Assembly: GCA_017434755.1 (NCBI GenBank)
Contig: JAFRER010000016.1
Span: forward strand, 1 to 64,000
Origin: Oscillospiraceae bacterium
Lineage (GTDB): Bacteria > Bacillota > Clostridia > Oscillospirales > Oscillospiraceae
Reading direction: 5' to 3'
Length of the DNA stretch: 64,000 bases
Below the pieces are notes generated by a model. It did no database searches, was not told where the DNA came from, and worked only from the letters and a program-made list of their open reading frames with translations. A program made the position numbers and the translations under genes. Position 1 is the stretch's first letter. Each line of letters starts with the position of its first letter. Below are positions 40,116 through 48,743 of the stretch, one piece after another.

Positions 40116-42566
40116 TCAATAGTAATTGGGGAAATACAAAGCCATCAGCTCGTCATTCGCATCAACAAGTGATTGGAGACCCACAAGCCAGGAACTGAGC
40201 CGCTCGCCGGAAAAGGCTTTTGACATGTTGGCTTTGTATTGCTCATAGGTAAGACGACGCTCACCCCACTTCAAAAGGTTTCTTGTCGATTCCGGTTCGA
40301 GTTCGGCAAATATGGAGCTGACCTGTTCAAGGCAGTATTCATCATTCAGACCGTTTTCAATGAGCTGAGCGGCGGTCTCAAGAAGGAGCGTCCGGAATTC
40401 ACAGCTTATGAGCATTGCTCTGCAGATACTGCTTATCTGCGTCTGAGAATTCGTCATTTTAGTCCAACGGGCATGGTCATTACCGAGAGTGTTGTCAAAA
40501 TCGAACAGCATGATCTTCCATTTCGAATTGACCGATACATCATCTCTGAAATACCGGATATTCCCGGTAGGGTCCGCATTATTGAAATAGGATTCCAGGC
40601 ACATCCAGAGAGCAAGGGAATCCAGATCCAGACGCTCATCAACGTATGAGTAACAGTGTTCATCGCTCATGTCGTTTGAGCATATATACTGGATAAGAGA
40701 ATACAGATCCGCAGACTGATTGCCGAGTTCCGGAGCTCTGACTATAACAGCCGCATCGCGGTCAATATCCGTGTGGGTCTCAACATATGTACCGGAAAAA
40801 GCCTCCCGCAATGCGTAGATCCCCCAGTATTGTCCGTTTAAATACAAAATGCAGTAACGGGTATCCAAAGCATAAGGATCCGTCGGGCTGACCTCATTTG
40901 CAATCATGGCTGCCAGTGAGTCTTTCACGAGACGCAGATTATCCATTTCACCTCCGCGGAGGGTAAACGAATGGAGACCGACGAATTTTTCTGAGCCGAA
41001 CAGATTATACCGGAGATCTCCTCCGTATCTGCCGCTGAAGATAAGTTTGAAGTGCTTTTTCAACAGGACTATCCTTGCGCTCGATCCGTGCAGCTTCATA
41101 GCGCAGTCGGCTGTGAAGGTCCCGTCATCTCCGAAATAAGATATGGTGGCGTCGCAATATTTGCTGTGGTCGTTTGGAGAATAGTAAACGTGCCTGAACT
41201 GTATAGGTTCACATGACACGCTCACCACCGGGAGCGTATGATGCTCGTTTATGATATAGCTGAACGTCACGCATTTGCTGATCATCCTGCCGTTTTCGAC
41301 AGCAGCAGCCCTTATCACCGTTGTCCGGTCTAGGATTATGGGACCGGTGTATACCATGCTGTATTCAGTAGGAACAGAACCGTTAGTGGTGTAGTAAATG
41401 GTGCCGTTTCCTTTGAGTTCCACGGACAGGGAAGCGATATCATCATATATGCCCGGAGCGGTCAGTGTTTCGGGCTCTTCTGTACGAGATCGGAAACCGT
41501 TGTAATTCTGATTTCCCGGTGTGGCTTTCCGGAAAAGGAAAAAACCGGCCTGCCCGTCAAGTCTTCCTATGCTTCCTCTGAGCGGCACATTGTAAATACC
41601 GGCCTTGTCCGAAAGATTGCCGTCGGAATCGAAAATGTATACGGTGTCCCCTGCGGTGTCGAGGGCAAACCCATACCAGCAGACATTATTGCGGGAAAGA
41701 TCCGTGTCACCTGAACACAGCACCACGTACTTTCCCCCGGCACGAAGAGTGACATCCGGAAGACGATACTTCATCGGTTCGTCCGGATCATCCGTAAGAT
41801 AGTAATCGCTGAGGTTTATGGAAGAGGAAGAGAGGTTCCTTAATTCTATCCAGTCATAGTATCCGCCGTGCAGAAATCTGTAGGTTTCATTAAAAGGACA
41901 TGCCTCGTTAATTACCAGATCGCCGTGTTTATCATCTGCTTCTATAAAGGCAAGACGGCCCTCTTCCGAGTTCGGATAGCCGGGAGTGGCATCATATGTC
42001 GTATAGCAGGTATCACCGTCGATACAAAGGGAAACATCACTGTCCAGCTTCCCAGGCGGAATAACAGCTGTCCTGACAATGCCGGAGGGATAGGAGAAAT
42101 AAATAGTTTCACCTTCCTTTGAAAGCGAAAACCCGGTATGGAGTTCATCTCCCGAACTTTCATTCCCGGAGCAGAAAACGATCAGGCGTTCTCCGGGCTC
42201 AACAGATACATCGGGAAAGCGCCATTTCATCAGTTCGTCGTTGCTGTCGGAAAGCCAGAACCCCTCAAGACTGCATGTTTCCGTCCCTTTATTCTCGAAC
42301 TCTATCCAGTCTGAGAAACAGCCGTAAGAATCACGGATGGAAGTTTTGTTGGAATACATCACTTCCGTTATCTCCATACTGATCTTTCTGTCCGTTACAG
42401 CAGGGGAGGAGCTCTCTGCTCCATCCGGGGCCGGCCGGAGTATCTCTGCCGGGCCGGCATTCTTATCCGCGGTATCAAAACCGGTATCACCGCAGGCAGA
42501 AAGGAGAACTGAAAGTATTATTATGAAAAGAATCGCTGTTTCGGCAAATTGATTTCTTTTCTTCAT
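40116..42566 (-). CDS. CotH-kinase-family lipoprotein with lamin-tail domains
   Basis: An 816-residue surface protein. Signal peptide with lipobox LLSAC; then two lamin-tail (LTD) domains (MYSNKTSIRDSYGCFSDWIE..., and NEACPFNETYRFLHGGYYDW...), a chitobiase/HEX C-terminal-type fold (GNGTIYYTTNGSVPTEYSMV) and a CotH domain (MKLHGSSARIVLLKKHFKLI, YLNGQYWGIYALREAFSGTY, WKIMLFDFDNTLGNDHARW). CotH proteins are atypical kinases that phosphorylate spore-coat proteins in Bacillus; many extracellular relatives have unknown targets. The ATG at 42566 is preferred over an upstream TTG since it starts a proper signal peptide. First gene of the surface operon. Confidence 0.88.
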   Translation of the reverse strand: MKKRNQFAETAILFIIILSVLLSACGDTGFDTADKNAGPAEILRPAPDGAESSSPAVTDRKISMEITEVMYSNKTSIRDSYGCFSDWIEFENKGTETCSLEGFWLSDSNDELMKWRFPDVSVEPGERLIVFCSGNESSGDELHTGFSLSKEGETIYFSYPSGIVRTAVIPPGKLDSDVSLCIDGDTCYTTYDATPGYPNSEEGRLAFIEADDKHGDLVINEACPFNETYRFLHGGYYDWIELRNLSSSSINLSDYYLTDDPDEPMKYRLPDVTLRAGGKYVVLCSGDTDLSRNNVCWYGFALDTAGDTVYIFDSDGNLSDKAGIYNVPLRGSIGRLDGQAGFFLFRKATPGNQNYNGFRSRTEEPETLTAPGIYDDIASLSVELKGNGTIYYTTNGSVPTEYSMVYTGPIILDRTTVIRAAAVENGRMISKCVTFSYIINEHHTLPVVSVSCEPIQFRHVYYSPNDHSKYCDATISYFGDDGTFTADCAMKLHGSSARIVLLKKHFKLIFSGRYGGDLRYNLFGSEKFVGLHSFTLRGGEMDNLRLVKDSLAAMIANEVSPTDPYALDTRYCILYLNGQYWGIYALREAFSGTYVETHTDIDRDAAVIVRAPELGNQSADLYSLIQYICSNDMSDEHCYSYVDERLDLDSLALWMCLESYFNNADPTGNIRYFRDDVSVNSKWKIMLFDFDNTLGNDHARWTKMTNSQTQISSICRAMLISCEFRTLLLETAAQLIENGLNDEYCLEQVSSIFAELEPESTRNLLKWGERRLTYEQYKANMSKAFSGERLSSWLVGLQSLVDANDELMALYFPNYY

Positions 42567-42677
42567 CCTAAACAGTTTCCATAAACACAAATCATATTAT
42601 TCTATCATGGGTCATGACTGAGTGTCAATAAAACGAAAACGGCCGGGATATCGTATCCGAGAAGGTGATACAGCGGA

Positions 42678-43673
42678 TTATCCGATTATAAAGCCGCCTC
42701 CCAGAACACGTTCTCCGTCATATAAAACGGCCGACTGGCCGGGAGCAGGCGCTCTAACAGGTGTGTCACAAATGATCCGGACGGTATCGCCTTCCGGAAC
42801 GGCTGTGCAGAACGGCATCTCCCATTTTGTGTGCCTCACCCTGACCTGTGCTCTCACAGGGCCGGAAGGAATGTCACAGATCCAATTGAATTCGGATGCC
42901 GTGACTACCGACCGGAACAGTTCCTCCCACAGGGCAAGCTCGATGCTGTTGGTCTTCGCATCTATACGGGAGATATACAGTTTTCTGCCGTCGTACAGGC
43001 CAGGTCTGCGCTGGCCTACGGTATACCGATAGATCCCCTCGTGCCTGCCGAGGGGGGCGCCGTGGAAGAGGAAGTCGCCATCTCCGGGGACTTCAGCCCT
43101 GCCACGGATCCAGCCGATGTGATCGTTGTCCGGGATAAAGCAGATCTCCATGCTGTCCGGCTTGTGGGCAACGGGCAGCCGGAAATACTCTGCCATTGCG
43201 CGCACCTGCTGCTTTTCAAAGGCGCCCAGCGGGAAAACGGCTCTTGCCACCTGTTCCCGCGTGAGCCTGCAGAGCATATAGCTCTGGTCGTTGGCGGGTC
43301 TGCCCTTGAAAAGCATACCGTTTTCGGAAACGGTATAATGGCCGGTCGCCACTTTTTCGGCGCCGATGCTGTCGGCATAGGAGACGAGCTCCTTAAATTT
43401 TACGGCGGGATTGCAGAGGATGCAGGGGTTGGGCGTTTTCCCGCCGAGATACGCCTCCGTAAACGGCCGGCAGACCTTTTCCTCGAGCTCGTCCCGGATG
43501 TCGAGCACTTTCAGTGGCAACCCGATCAGCCGGGCTGTTGCGGCTGCGCTTTCTCTCGCTTCCTCCCCGGAGATGTCCAGATACAGGCCGAAAACCTCAT
43601 GGCCCGCCTGTTTCAGAAGCATAGCACTAACGCTCGAATCGACGCCTCCGGAAAAACCCAAAACGATCTTCAT
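42678..43673 (-). CDS. mnmA: tRNA-specific 2-thiouridylase
   Basis: A 331-residue MnmA that thiolates C2 of wobble U34 in tRNA-Lys/Glu/Gln. PP-loop FSGGVDSSVSAMLL (7-20) binds ATP; the catalytic cysteines are in PNPCILCN (Cys87) and SMEICFIPD (near residue 185). YTVGQRRPG and the C-terminal barrel are present. Slightly shorter than the usual 350-370. Its ATG overlaps the mnmG stop by four bases, so the two U34 modification enzymes are made together, which is not the usual gene arrangement. Confidence 0.95.
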   Translation of the reverse strand: MKIVLGFSGGVDSSVSAMLLKQAGHEVFGLYLDISGEEARESAAATARLIGLPLKVLDIRDELEEKVCRPFTEAYLGGKTPNPCILCNPAVKFKELVSYADSIGAEKVATGHYTVSENGMLFKGRPANDQSYMLCRLTREQVARAVFPLGAFEKQQVRAMAEYFRLPVAHKPDSMEICFIPDNDHIGWIRGRAEVPGDGDFLFHGAPLGRHEGIYRYTVGQRRPGLYDGRKLYISRIDAKTNSIELALWEELFRSVVTASEFNWICDIPSGPVRAQVRVRHTKWEMPFCTAVPEGDTVRIICDTPVRAPAPGQSAVLYDGERVLGGGFIIG

Positions 43674-45553
43674 CTGTTCTGCTCCGTATAGATCATCAGG
43701 ACCGAGATGTCGGCGGGAGAGACTCCGGATATTCTTCCGGCCCGCCCGAAATTCTCGGGCCGTATCTTTGACAGCTTCTCGCGGGCCTCCAGCCTGAGAC
43801 CGGTGACTTTGGAATAGTCTATGTCCTCGGGGATGAGCCGGCTTTCCATTCTGGCAAACTCGTCTATCTGTCTGAGCTGTCTCTTTATATATCCCTCATA
43901 TTTCAGCCTTATTTCCACCTGTTCCGTCACGGCTGGCGAAAGCGAGGGACGGGAACGGTCAAATTCCGCTATGTCCGCGTAGCCCACCTGCGGCCGGCGC
44001 AGCAGATCCGCAAGAGAAGTCCCGCTCTGGGGAGCAGCGGTCCCGAGGGAATCCAGCACGTCGGCAAGCCGCTGAGACGGCGCGATGTGGGTGCTCTCCA
44101 GCCGGCGGATTTCCGCGTCCACCGCGGCGTATTTTGCTCTGACCGCGTCGAGTCGCTCCCGGCTGATGAGGCCTATGGCAAAGCCTTTTTCCGTGAGACG
44201 CTCATCCGCATTGTCCTGCCTGTGCAGAAGCCTGTATTCGCTGCGGGAGGTCATCATGCGGTATGGCTCATTGGTGCCCTTGGTGACAAGGTCGTCTATG
44301 AGCGCGCCGATATAGCCGTCGCTGCGGCGCAGGATGAACGGTTCTCTGTCCAGAAGCTTCAGGGCGGCATTGACTCCGGCAACAAAGCCCTGGACGGCCG
44401 CCTCCTCATAGCCGGACGAGCCGTTGAACTGCCCGGCTCCGTACAGGCCCCGTATCTGCTTGCATTCCAGCGTGGGGCGCAGGGCGGTGGGGTCGATGCA
44501 GTCATATTCTATGGCATAGGCGCAGCGGGTCATCTCGGCATGCTCAAGGCCGGGGAGCGTATGGAGCATCCGAATCTGGATTTCCTCCGGCATGGATGAG
44601 GAAAAGCCCTGAATATAGAGCTCCTCGGTATTCAGGCCCATGGGTTCCACAAACAGCTGATGGCGCTGCTTGTCGGGGAAGGTCATGACTTTCGTCTCGA
44701 TGCTGGGGCAGTAGCGCGGCCCCGTTCCTTCGATGACACCGGCGTATATCGGGCTCCTCCCGAGATTTTCGCGGATGATCGCATGGGTCTGTTCGTTGGT
44801 ATAGGTCAGGTAACAGACGGCGCGGTTTTCCACGGGTTCGGCCGTGGAGAAGGAGAAGGGCTCGGTCTTTTCGTCCCCGCGCTGGATCTCCATTTTGGAA
44901 AAATCCACGCTGCGTGCATTTACTCTCGGAGGTGTGCCGGTCTTGAACCTTCTCATGGGAAGGCCCATCTCCCGCAGCCGCAGGCCAAGAGGAACGGACG
45001 CTGCAAGCCCGTCGGGCCCGGATGAGCGGATCGCTTCGCCCGTTATCGTCCGTCCGGCAAGATAGGTCCCGGTCGCAAGGATCACGGCCCTGCACGCGTA
45101 TACGGCGCCGGTGGCGGTCACCACGGCGGACACGGTCCCGTTTTCGGTGATGATGTCTGTGATCTCGGCCTGCTTTACGCGGAGATTTTCCTGCAGCTCC
45201 AGCGTGTGCTTCATGACTTCCTGGTAGCGCCGTCTGTCAGCCTGAGCACGGAGAGAATGAACTGCCGGTCCTTTGCCGGTATTCAGCATGCGGTACTGTA
45301 TGCATGCTTTGTCCGCCGCTTTTGCCATTTCACCGCCGAGAGCGTCGAGCTCGCGGACCAGATGTCCCTTGCCGGTGCCGCCTATGGCCGGGTTGCACGG
45401 CATGTTGCCGACACTGTCGAGATTGATGGTAAAGCAGATCGTATCCAGCCCGAGCCTTGCCGGAGCGAGAGAGGCCTCTATCCCCGCATGGCCCGCGCCG
45501 ATCACCGCCACATCGCAGCGCCCGGCGTCAAATTGGATGATTCCTTCATTCAT
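43670..45553 (-). CDS. mnmG: tRNA uridine-5-carboxymethylaminomethyl modification enzyme, FAD subunit
   Basis: A 627-residue MnmG/GidA which, with MnmE, adds the aminomethyl group to C5 of U34. FAD-binding loop VIGAGHAGIEASLAPARLGL; NPAIGGTGKGHLVRELDALG and the signature GLYGAGQFNGSSGYEEAAVQ near residue 365 (family: GQINGTTGYEEAAAQG) are clear. GGAGAG precedes the ATG. The loop reads GAGHAG where most have GGGHAG. MnmE is not in the window. Directly upstream of and overlapping mnmA. Confidence 0.95.
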   Translation of the reverse strand: MNEGIIQFDAGRCDVAVIGAGHAGIEASLAPARLGLDTICFTINLDSVGNMPCNPAIGGTGKGHLVRELDALGGEMAKAADKACIQYRMLNTGKGPAVHSLRAQADRRRYQEVMKHTLELQENLRVKQAEITDIITENGTVSAVVTATGAVYACRAVILATGTYLAGRTITGEAIRSSGPDGLAASVPLGLRLREMGLPMRRFKTGTPPRVNARSVDFSKMEIQRGDEKTEPFSFSTAEPVENRAVCYLTYTNEQTHAIIRENLGRSPIYAGVIEGTGPRYCPSIETKVMTFPDKQRHQLFVEPMGLNTEELYIQGFSSSMPEEIQIRMLHTLPGLEHAEMTRCAYAIEYDCIDPTALRPTLECKQIRGLYGAGQFNGSSGYEEAAVQGFVAGVNAALKLLDREPFILRRSDGYIGALIDDLVTKGTNEPYRMMTSRSEYRLLHRQDNADERLTEKGFAIGLISRERLDAVRAKYAAVDAEIRRLESTHIAPSQRLADVLDSLGTAAPQSGTSLADLLRRPQVGYADIAEFDRSRPSLSPAVTEQVEIRLKYEGYIKRQLRQIDEFARMESRLIPEDIDYSKVTGLRLEAREKLSKIRPENFGRAGRISGVSPADISVLMIYTEQNR

Positions 45554-45674
45554 GAGACCGCTCTCCGGGTTCCTTTCTAATTTGCCGTTCTAAAACTTTA
45601 TTATTTTAATTGATTTCCTGTCGTTATGCAAGTTTAACTTGCCGCTTCGATGGGCCGTTCCGCAGAAAAAAACA

Positions 45675-45703
45675 ACCGGCCGGCAGATTCTCTGCCGACC
45701 GGT
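45675..45703 (-). terminator. Terminator of the SH3-repeat gene
   Basis: ACCGGCCGGCAGA / TCTGCCGACCGGT (one mismatch) with loop TTC, followed on the minus strand by TTGTTTTTTTC. Confidence 0.8.
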
Positions 45704-45732
45704 GGATCCGTGATGGACCGGATCGTATGCGA

Positions 45733-46908
45733 CTATGAGATATAAGCGCCGTAGATGCATCCGAGAACACCGTTTACCATGACCTGGCAATAACCGTTGG
45801 AGTAATCGCCGATAACGGTAACAGGCGTGCCGGCGTTAACGGTGTTTATGACGGGGGCTCCTGAGCCGGGCATTGAGTGGACAGGGACCATGTTAGTGTT
45901 GATGGTACCCGTTCTGTTCGCAGCCACGACCGACGTTGCGACATCTTTCGCTTCGGGTTCAGCGGTGTAGGTGCCCGTGCTGATAAACACGCCGTAGACA
46001 AAGCCGGGAATGCTGTTGACCGTCACGCCGTACCAGCCGTTGGACGTCTGGCTGACGAGCTGGACTTCCGTTCCCTTGGGAAGGGAAATCATGTTCGCGG
46101 CGGCCGTGCTCGGCGCTACGCGGAACGCCGTTCCTTCCGTGTTGATGTAGCCGGTTCCGCTGGCCGCGGACAGCGTGATGTTGAAGGAGTCCATGGGCTG
46201 GCCGTTGGAAAGATACGAGCTGTAAATAAAGCCAGGAATCCCGTTGATGAGAACACCGTCCCATCCGTTGCTCAACTCCATGATGACGTTGACTTCGGTT
46301 CCGTAGGGCAGCGCCATCATGGAAGCGAAAGCTGCATCGGGACCGACGCGGATGGCAGTGCCGGCCGTATTAACATATGCGGTATAGTTGACGTTGTTAC
46401 TTGTAGGCGGCCTGTATGTGTCGGGAGTTACGTAAGAACCGTAAACAAAGCCCGGAATGCTGTTAACCAGAACACCGCACCAGCCGCTGGAGTGTTCCTC
46501 AACAACCGTCACTTCCTGGCCCTTGGCGAGTGTTGCCAAGGCGGGATACGCATTTGAAGGTGCAATACGCATGGCCACACCATTTGTATTAATAGTAGCG
46601 GTAAAGTTGGCCGGCGTGATTGTATAAGGCTCAGGATTCAGACTCCAGCAATGGATGTAGGCCGTATTTCCGCCGATGCGGACTTTGCACCAGCCGGTCG
46701 AGTTGTTCATCTCCACTACGGTCACTTTAGTACCGCTGTTGAGAACGACAAAAATGGAATAGGTGGTTCCGGGACCTGTGCGCGCGATCGTACCGTCACT
46801 CACGACATAGGCGGTATACTCTGCCGAAGCGGAGATCGATGCCACGGAAAAAAGCAGAACCACGACCAGAACCAGGGAAGAAAAAGTTCTGAAAAAATGT
46901 TTGCGCAT
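45733..46908 (-). CDS. Secreted protein with five SH3-like repeats
   Basis: A 391-residue exported protein: signal peptide (SLVLVVVLLFSVASISASAE) then five bacterial SH3 repeats of about 65 residues, each with the ...(T/N)xGTxxRxGP/AP...G...V...GW..V.(V)NG(I)PG(F/Y)IY pattern. SH3b domains bind peptidoglycan, so it probably sits in the wall. There is no catalytic domain. AAAGGAGG precedes the ATG. Monocistronic, with its own promoter (47001-47029) and terminator. Confidence 0.88.
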   Translation of the reverse strand: MRKHFFRTFSSLVLVVVLLFSVASISASAEYTAYVVSDGTIARTGPGTTYSIFVVLNSGTKVTVVEMNNSTGWCKVRIGGNTAYIHCWSLNPEPYTITPANFTATINTNGVAMRIAPSNAYPALATLAKGQEVTVVEEHSSGWCGVLVNSIPGFVYGSYVTPDTYRPPTSNNVNYTAYVNTAGTAIRVGPDAAFASMMALPYGTEVNVIMELSNGWDGVLINGIPGFIYSSYLSNGQPMDSFNITLSAASGTGYINTEGTAFRVAPSTAAANMISLPKGTEVQLVSQTSNGWYGVTVNSIPGFVYGVFISTGTYTAEPEAKDVATSVVAANRTGTINTNMVPVHSMPGSGAPVINTVNAGTPVTVIGDYSNGYCQVMVNGVLGCIYGAYIS

Positions 46909-47000
46909 CTAGTATTCCTCCTTTCCCTGCGATTTCCGCCATCGGATCATAACGGACGCCGATGCCAGATTACAAAGTATCACCCTAACGATACAAATAA

Positions 47001-47029
47001 AATGTAATATTCTGACACCAATTTGTCAA
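47001..47029 (-). promoter_or_regulatory. Promoter of the SH3-repeat gene
   Basis: Minus-strand TTGACA (47024-47029), 17 bases, TACATT (47001-47006), about 90 bases before the start. The 46909-47327 gap holds this promoter, an AT-rich stretch and the terminator below; I see no further gene. Confidence 0.65.
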
Positions 47030-47294
47030 GAGTTTTTCTAAAAAATGAAAATATTTTTTATTTGCCTGACAGGCTGCCGTTTCCTGACGGACCGCTGAGC
47101 TGATCTCACAGGGCTTTTTGCTTAAGTGGATTATATCATATTCTATGCTGACGGGAAGTATTGGAATTTAAAGAAAGTATTAATAATTGCCTCTGCGGTT
47201 TCCATAATTACAGCGTTTTGCGCCTCTGCGAGACGATTTCCGGCCTCCCTGCGGGAGGGGAGACTCCCAGATAAAGAGGACGGCCCGCGGAAAA

Positions 47295-47328
47295 AAAAGA
47301 ACAGTCCGCTGCTGCGGACTGTTCTTTT
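47295..47328. terminator. Perfect 15-bp terminator hairpin
   Basis: AAAAGAACAGTCCGC / GCGGACTGTTCTTTT with loop TGCT, right at the stop of the Lar-like gene; it works for leftward transcription. Confidence 0.85.
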
Positions 47329-47552
47329 CAGTCACCGGGAGTTTCTCTGATTATTTTTCCTATATTCCAGAGATGTGCCGCACTTTTTGCCGTTTTCAGG
47401 CGATCTGATTCCGAAGTGTAATTGAAAGCAGCCGTACGGGACCCGCAGTCCATGCAGATCACGTACCAGCTCATGCCGCTTTCCTCTTCCAGCAGGCCGG
47501 CCCCTCCGCAGTAGGGACAGTCCTGGAGATGTATCTCGTCAAATATTTCCAA
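47328..47552 (-). CDS. Lar-like zinc-ribbon protein
   Basis: A 74-residue protein with two CxxC pairs (CPYCGG near 12 and CMDCGS near 33) and the WYVICMDCG...AHLWN pattern of Lar restriction-alleviation proteins (PF14354). Phage Lar moderates type I restriction; the small zinc ribbon alone is widespread in phages and genomes, so the role here is open. Start is TTG after AAGGAGG. It is the last gene of a unit with a lipoprotein and an Mbeg1-like hydrolase. Confidence 0.75.
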   Translation of the reverse strand: MEIFDEIHLQDCPYCGGAGLLEEESGMSWYVICMDCGSRTAAFNYTSESDRLKTAKSAAHLWNIGKIIRETPGD

Positions 47553-47572
47553 AGTGTTTTCCTCCTTGCTGC

Positions 47573-48739
47573 TCAGTTCAGCCAGGGAATCTTGCTTGCA
47601 TATCCGCCGCTTCGTTCATGGAATATAATAGCGGTGATGCCGCCGTCATTGCCCATGATTTCCTCCGTTACCCACCTGTCCGAGACAAAGCGCACGACTC
47701 TGCTGAACCCGTTGTACGCGTCGTCCCCGATCTCCCGCCAGTTTTCAAGGGCAGTCGGCTGCGCACCGTTCATGGCGCGGATCGTTCCGGCGGAAATATA
47801 GAACTCACCGCCGAAGAGCTTATCTCCGAACTCCACGGTGAACACCGGGACGTAGCATTTTTCGTCTTCGTCGTATCTTTCACCGAAAGAACTCAGATCC
47901 AAACATGCCAATCGGAAGGCCGTGCTGTTTTCATTATCCGGAAAAGAGAAGAAAAGGGCAGTTCCGCTGATCACGGGGAAGAATGCCGGCCCGTCGTTCA
48001 GCCTGATATCGATATTGTCAGATATCCGAAGCAGGTGCAGGCTCTCGTTGTCGCCGTCATCCTGATAAATCAGCCAGTCCTCATCAAGTGCAAACAGGTA
48101 AAACGTTTCGCGATCAGAAAGGATCCGCAGATCTCTGCCGTTTTGATCGATGCTGGCGGGGTGCCGGTCACCGTCTGTGAAGAAAAGCCGCCCGCCGGCT
48201 GCACTGAGGTAATCGCAGACGCCTTCATACAGCACTTTCTTCCCGCTCCCGTCCGTACAGACCTTTGCGATGCCGCAGCTTTTGCCCGTGTCCCTGTCAA
48301 GCATGATGTAATAGAGCATATCACCCTGCTTTATCAGATACTTCGGACTGTGTTCGCCGTCCAGGATACGGCACTGTCCGGCGTAAACATCCCGGGTTCT
48401 GCTTATCAGCTCTATCGAGCAGAGCATGGGGGCGGGATCTCCCTTCCGGAAGAAACGGCCGTAGTAGATATCGTTGTCAACGATGCCGAAGCCATATTCG
48501 GCCCAGAGGCTCATGGCTTCCGTCCGGTCCGCCGGGATCTCCGGGAACTCAGCCATGGCGTCGGTCAGTTCGGTCGGGGTCTTGTGACCGGGCTCCGGAT
48601 CGACTCTGTCATCCGGTTCCGGGGTAGTCTCCATGACGGGCGAGGGCTCCGTCACGGGCGGCATTTCCGGGACGCCGCACGCACTCATCGCCAGCAGGAG
48701 GACCGTCAGCAGGAACAGGGCACATATGTGTCGTTTCAT
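47573..48739 (-). CDS. Lipoprotein with beta-propeller-like repeats
   Basis: A 388-residue lipoprotein: lipobox LAMSAC (Cys19), a Pro/Glu-rich linker and a domain with repeated ...(G/N)..LYYI.......I.K...DG...K.L motifs (YLIKQGDMLYYIML, LSAAGGRLFFTDGDRHPASI, YLFALDEDWLIYQDDGD), as in DUF5050 propeller-type proteins. ATG at 48739 lies just after the stop of the upstream gene. Extracytoplasmic; function unknown. Confidence 0.75.
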   Translation of the reverse strand: MKRHICALFLLTVLLLAMSACGVPEMPPVTEPSPVMETTPEPDDRVDPEPGHKTPTELTDAMAEFPEIPADRTEAMSLWAEYGFGIVDNDIYYGRFFRKGDPAPMLCSIELISRTRDVYAGQCRILDGEHSPKYLIKQGDMLYYIMLDRDTGKSCGIAKVCTDGSGKKVLYEGVCDYLSAAGGRLFFTDGDRHPASIDQNGRDLRILSDRETFYLFALDEDWLIYQDDGDNESLHLLRISDNIDIRLNDGPAFFPVISGTALFFSFPDNENSTAFRLACLDLSSFGERYDEDEKCYVPVFTVEFGDKLFGGEFYISAGTIRAMNGAQPTALENWREIGDDAYNGFSRVVRFVSDRWVTEEIMGNDGGITAIIFHERSGGYASKIPWLN

Positions 48740-48743
48740 CGGA

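Noticed and set aside
47126-47350. 74-codon plus-strand ORF with a hydrophobic stretch
   Set aside because: Starts with TTG without a ribosome site and reads through the perfect terminator hairpin at 47295-47328.
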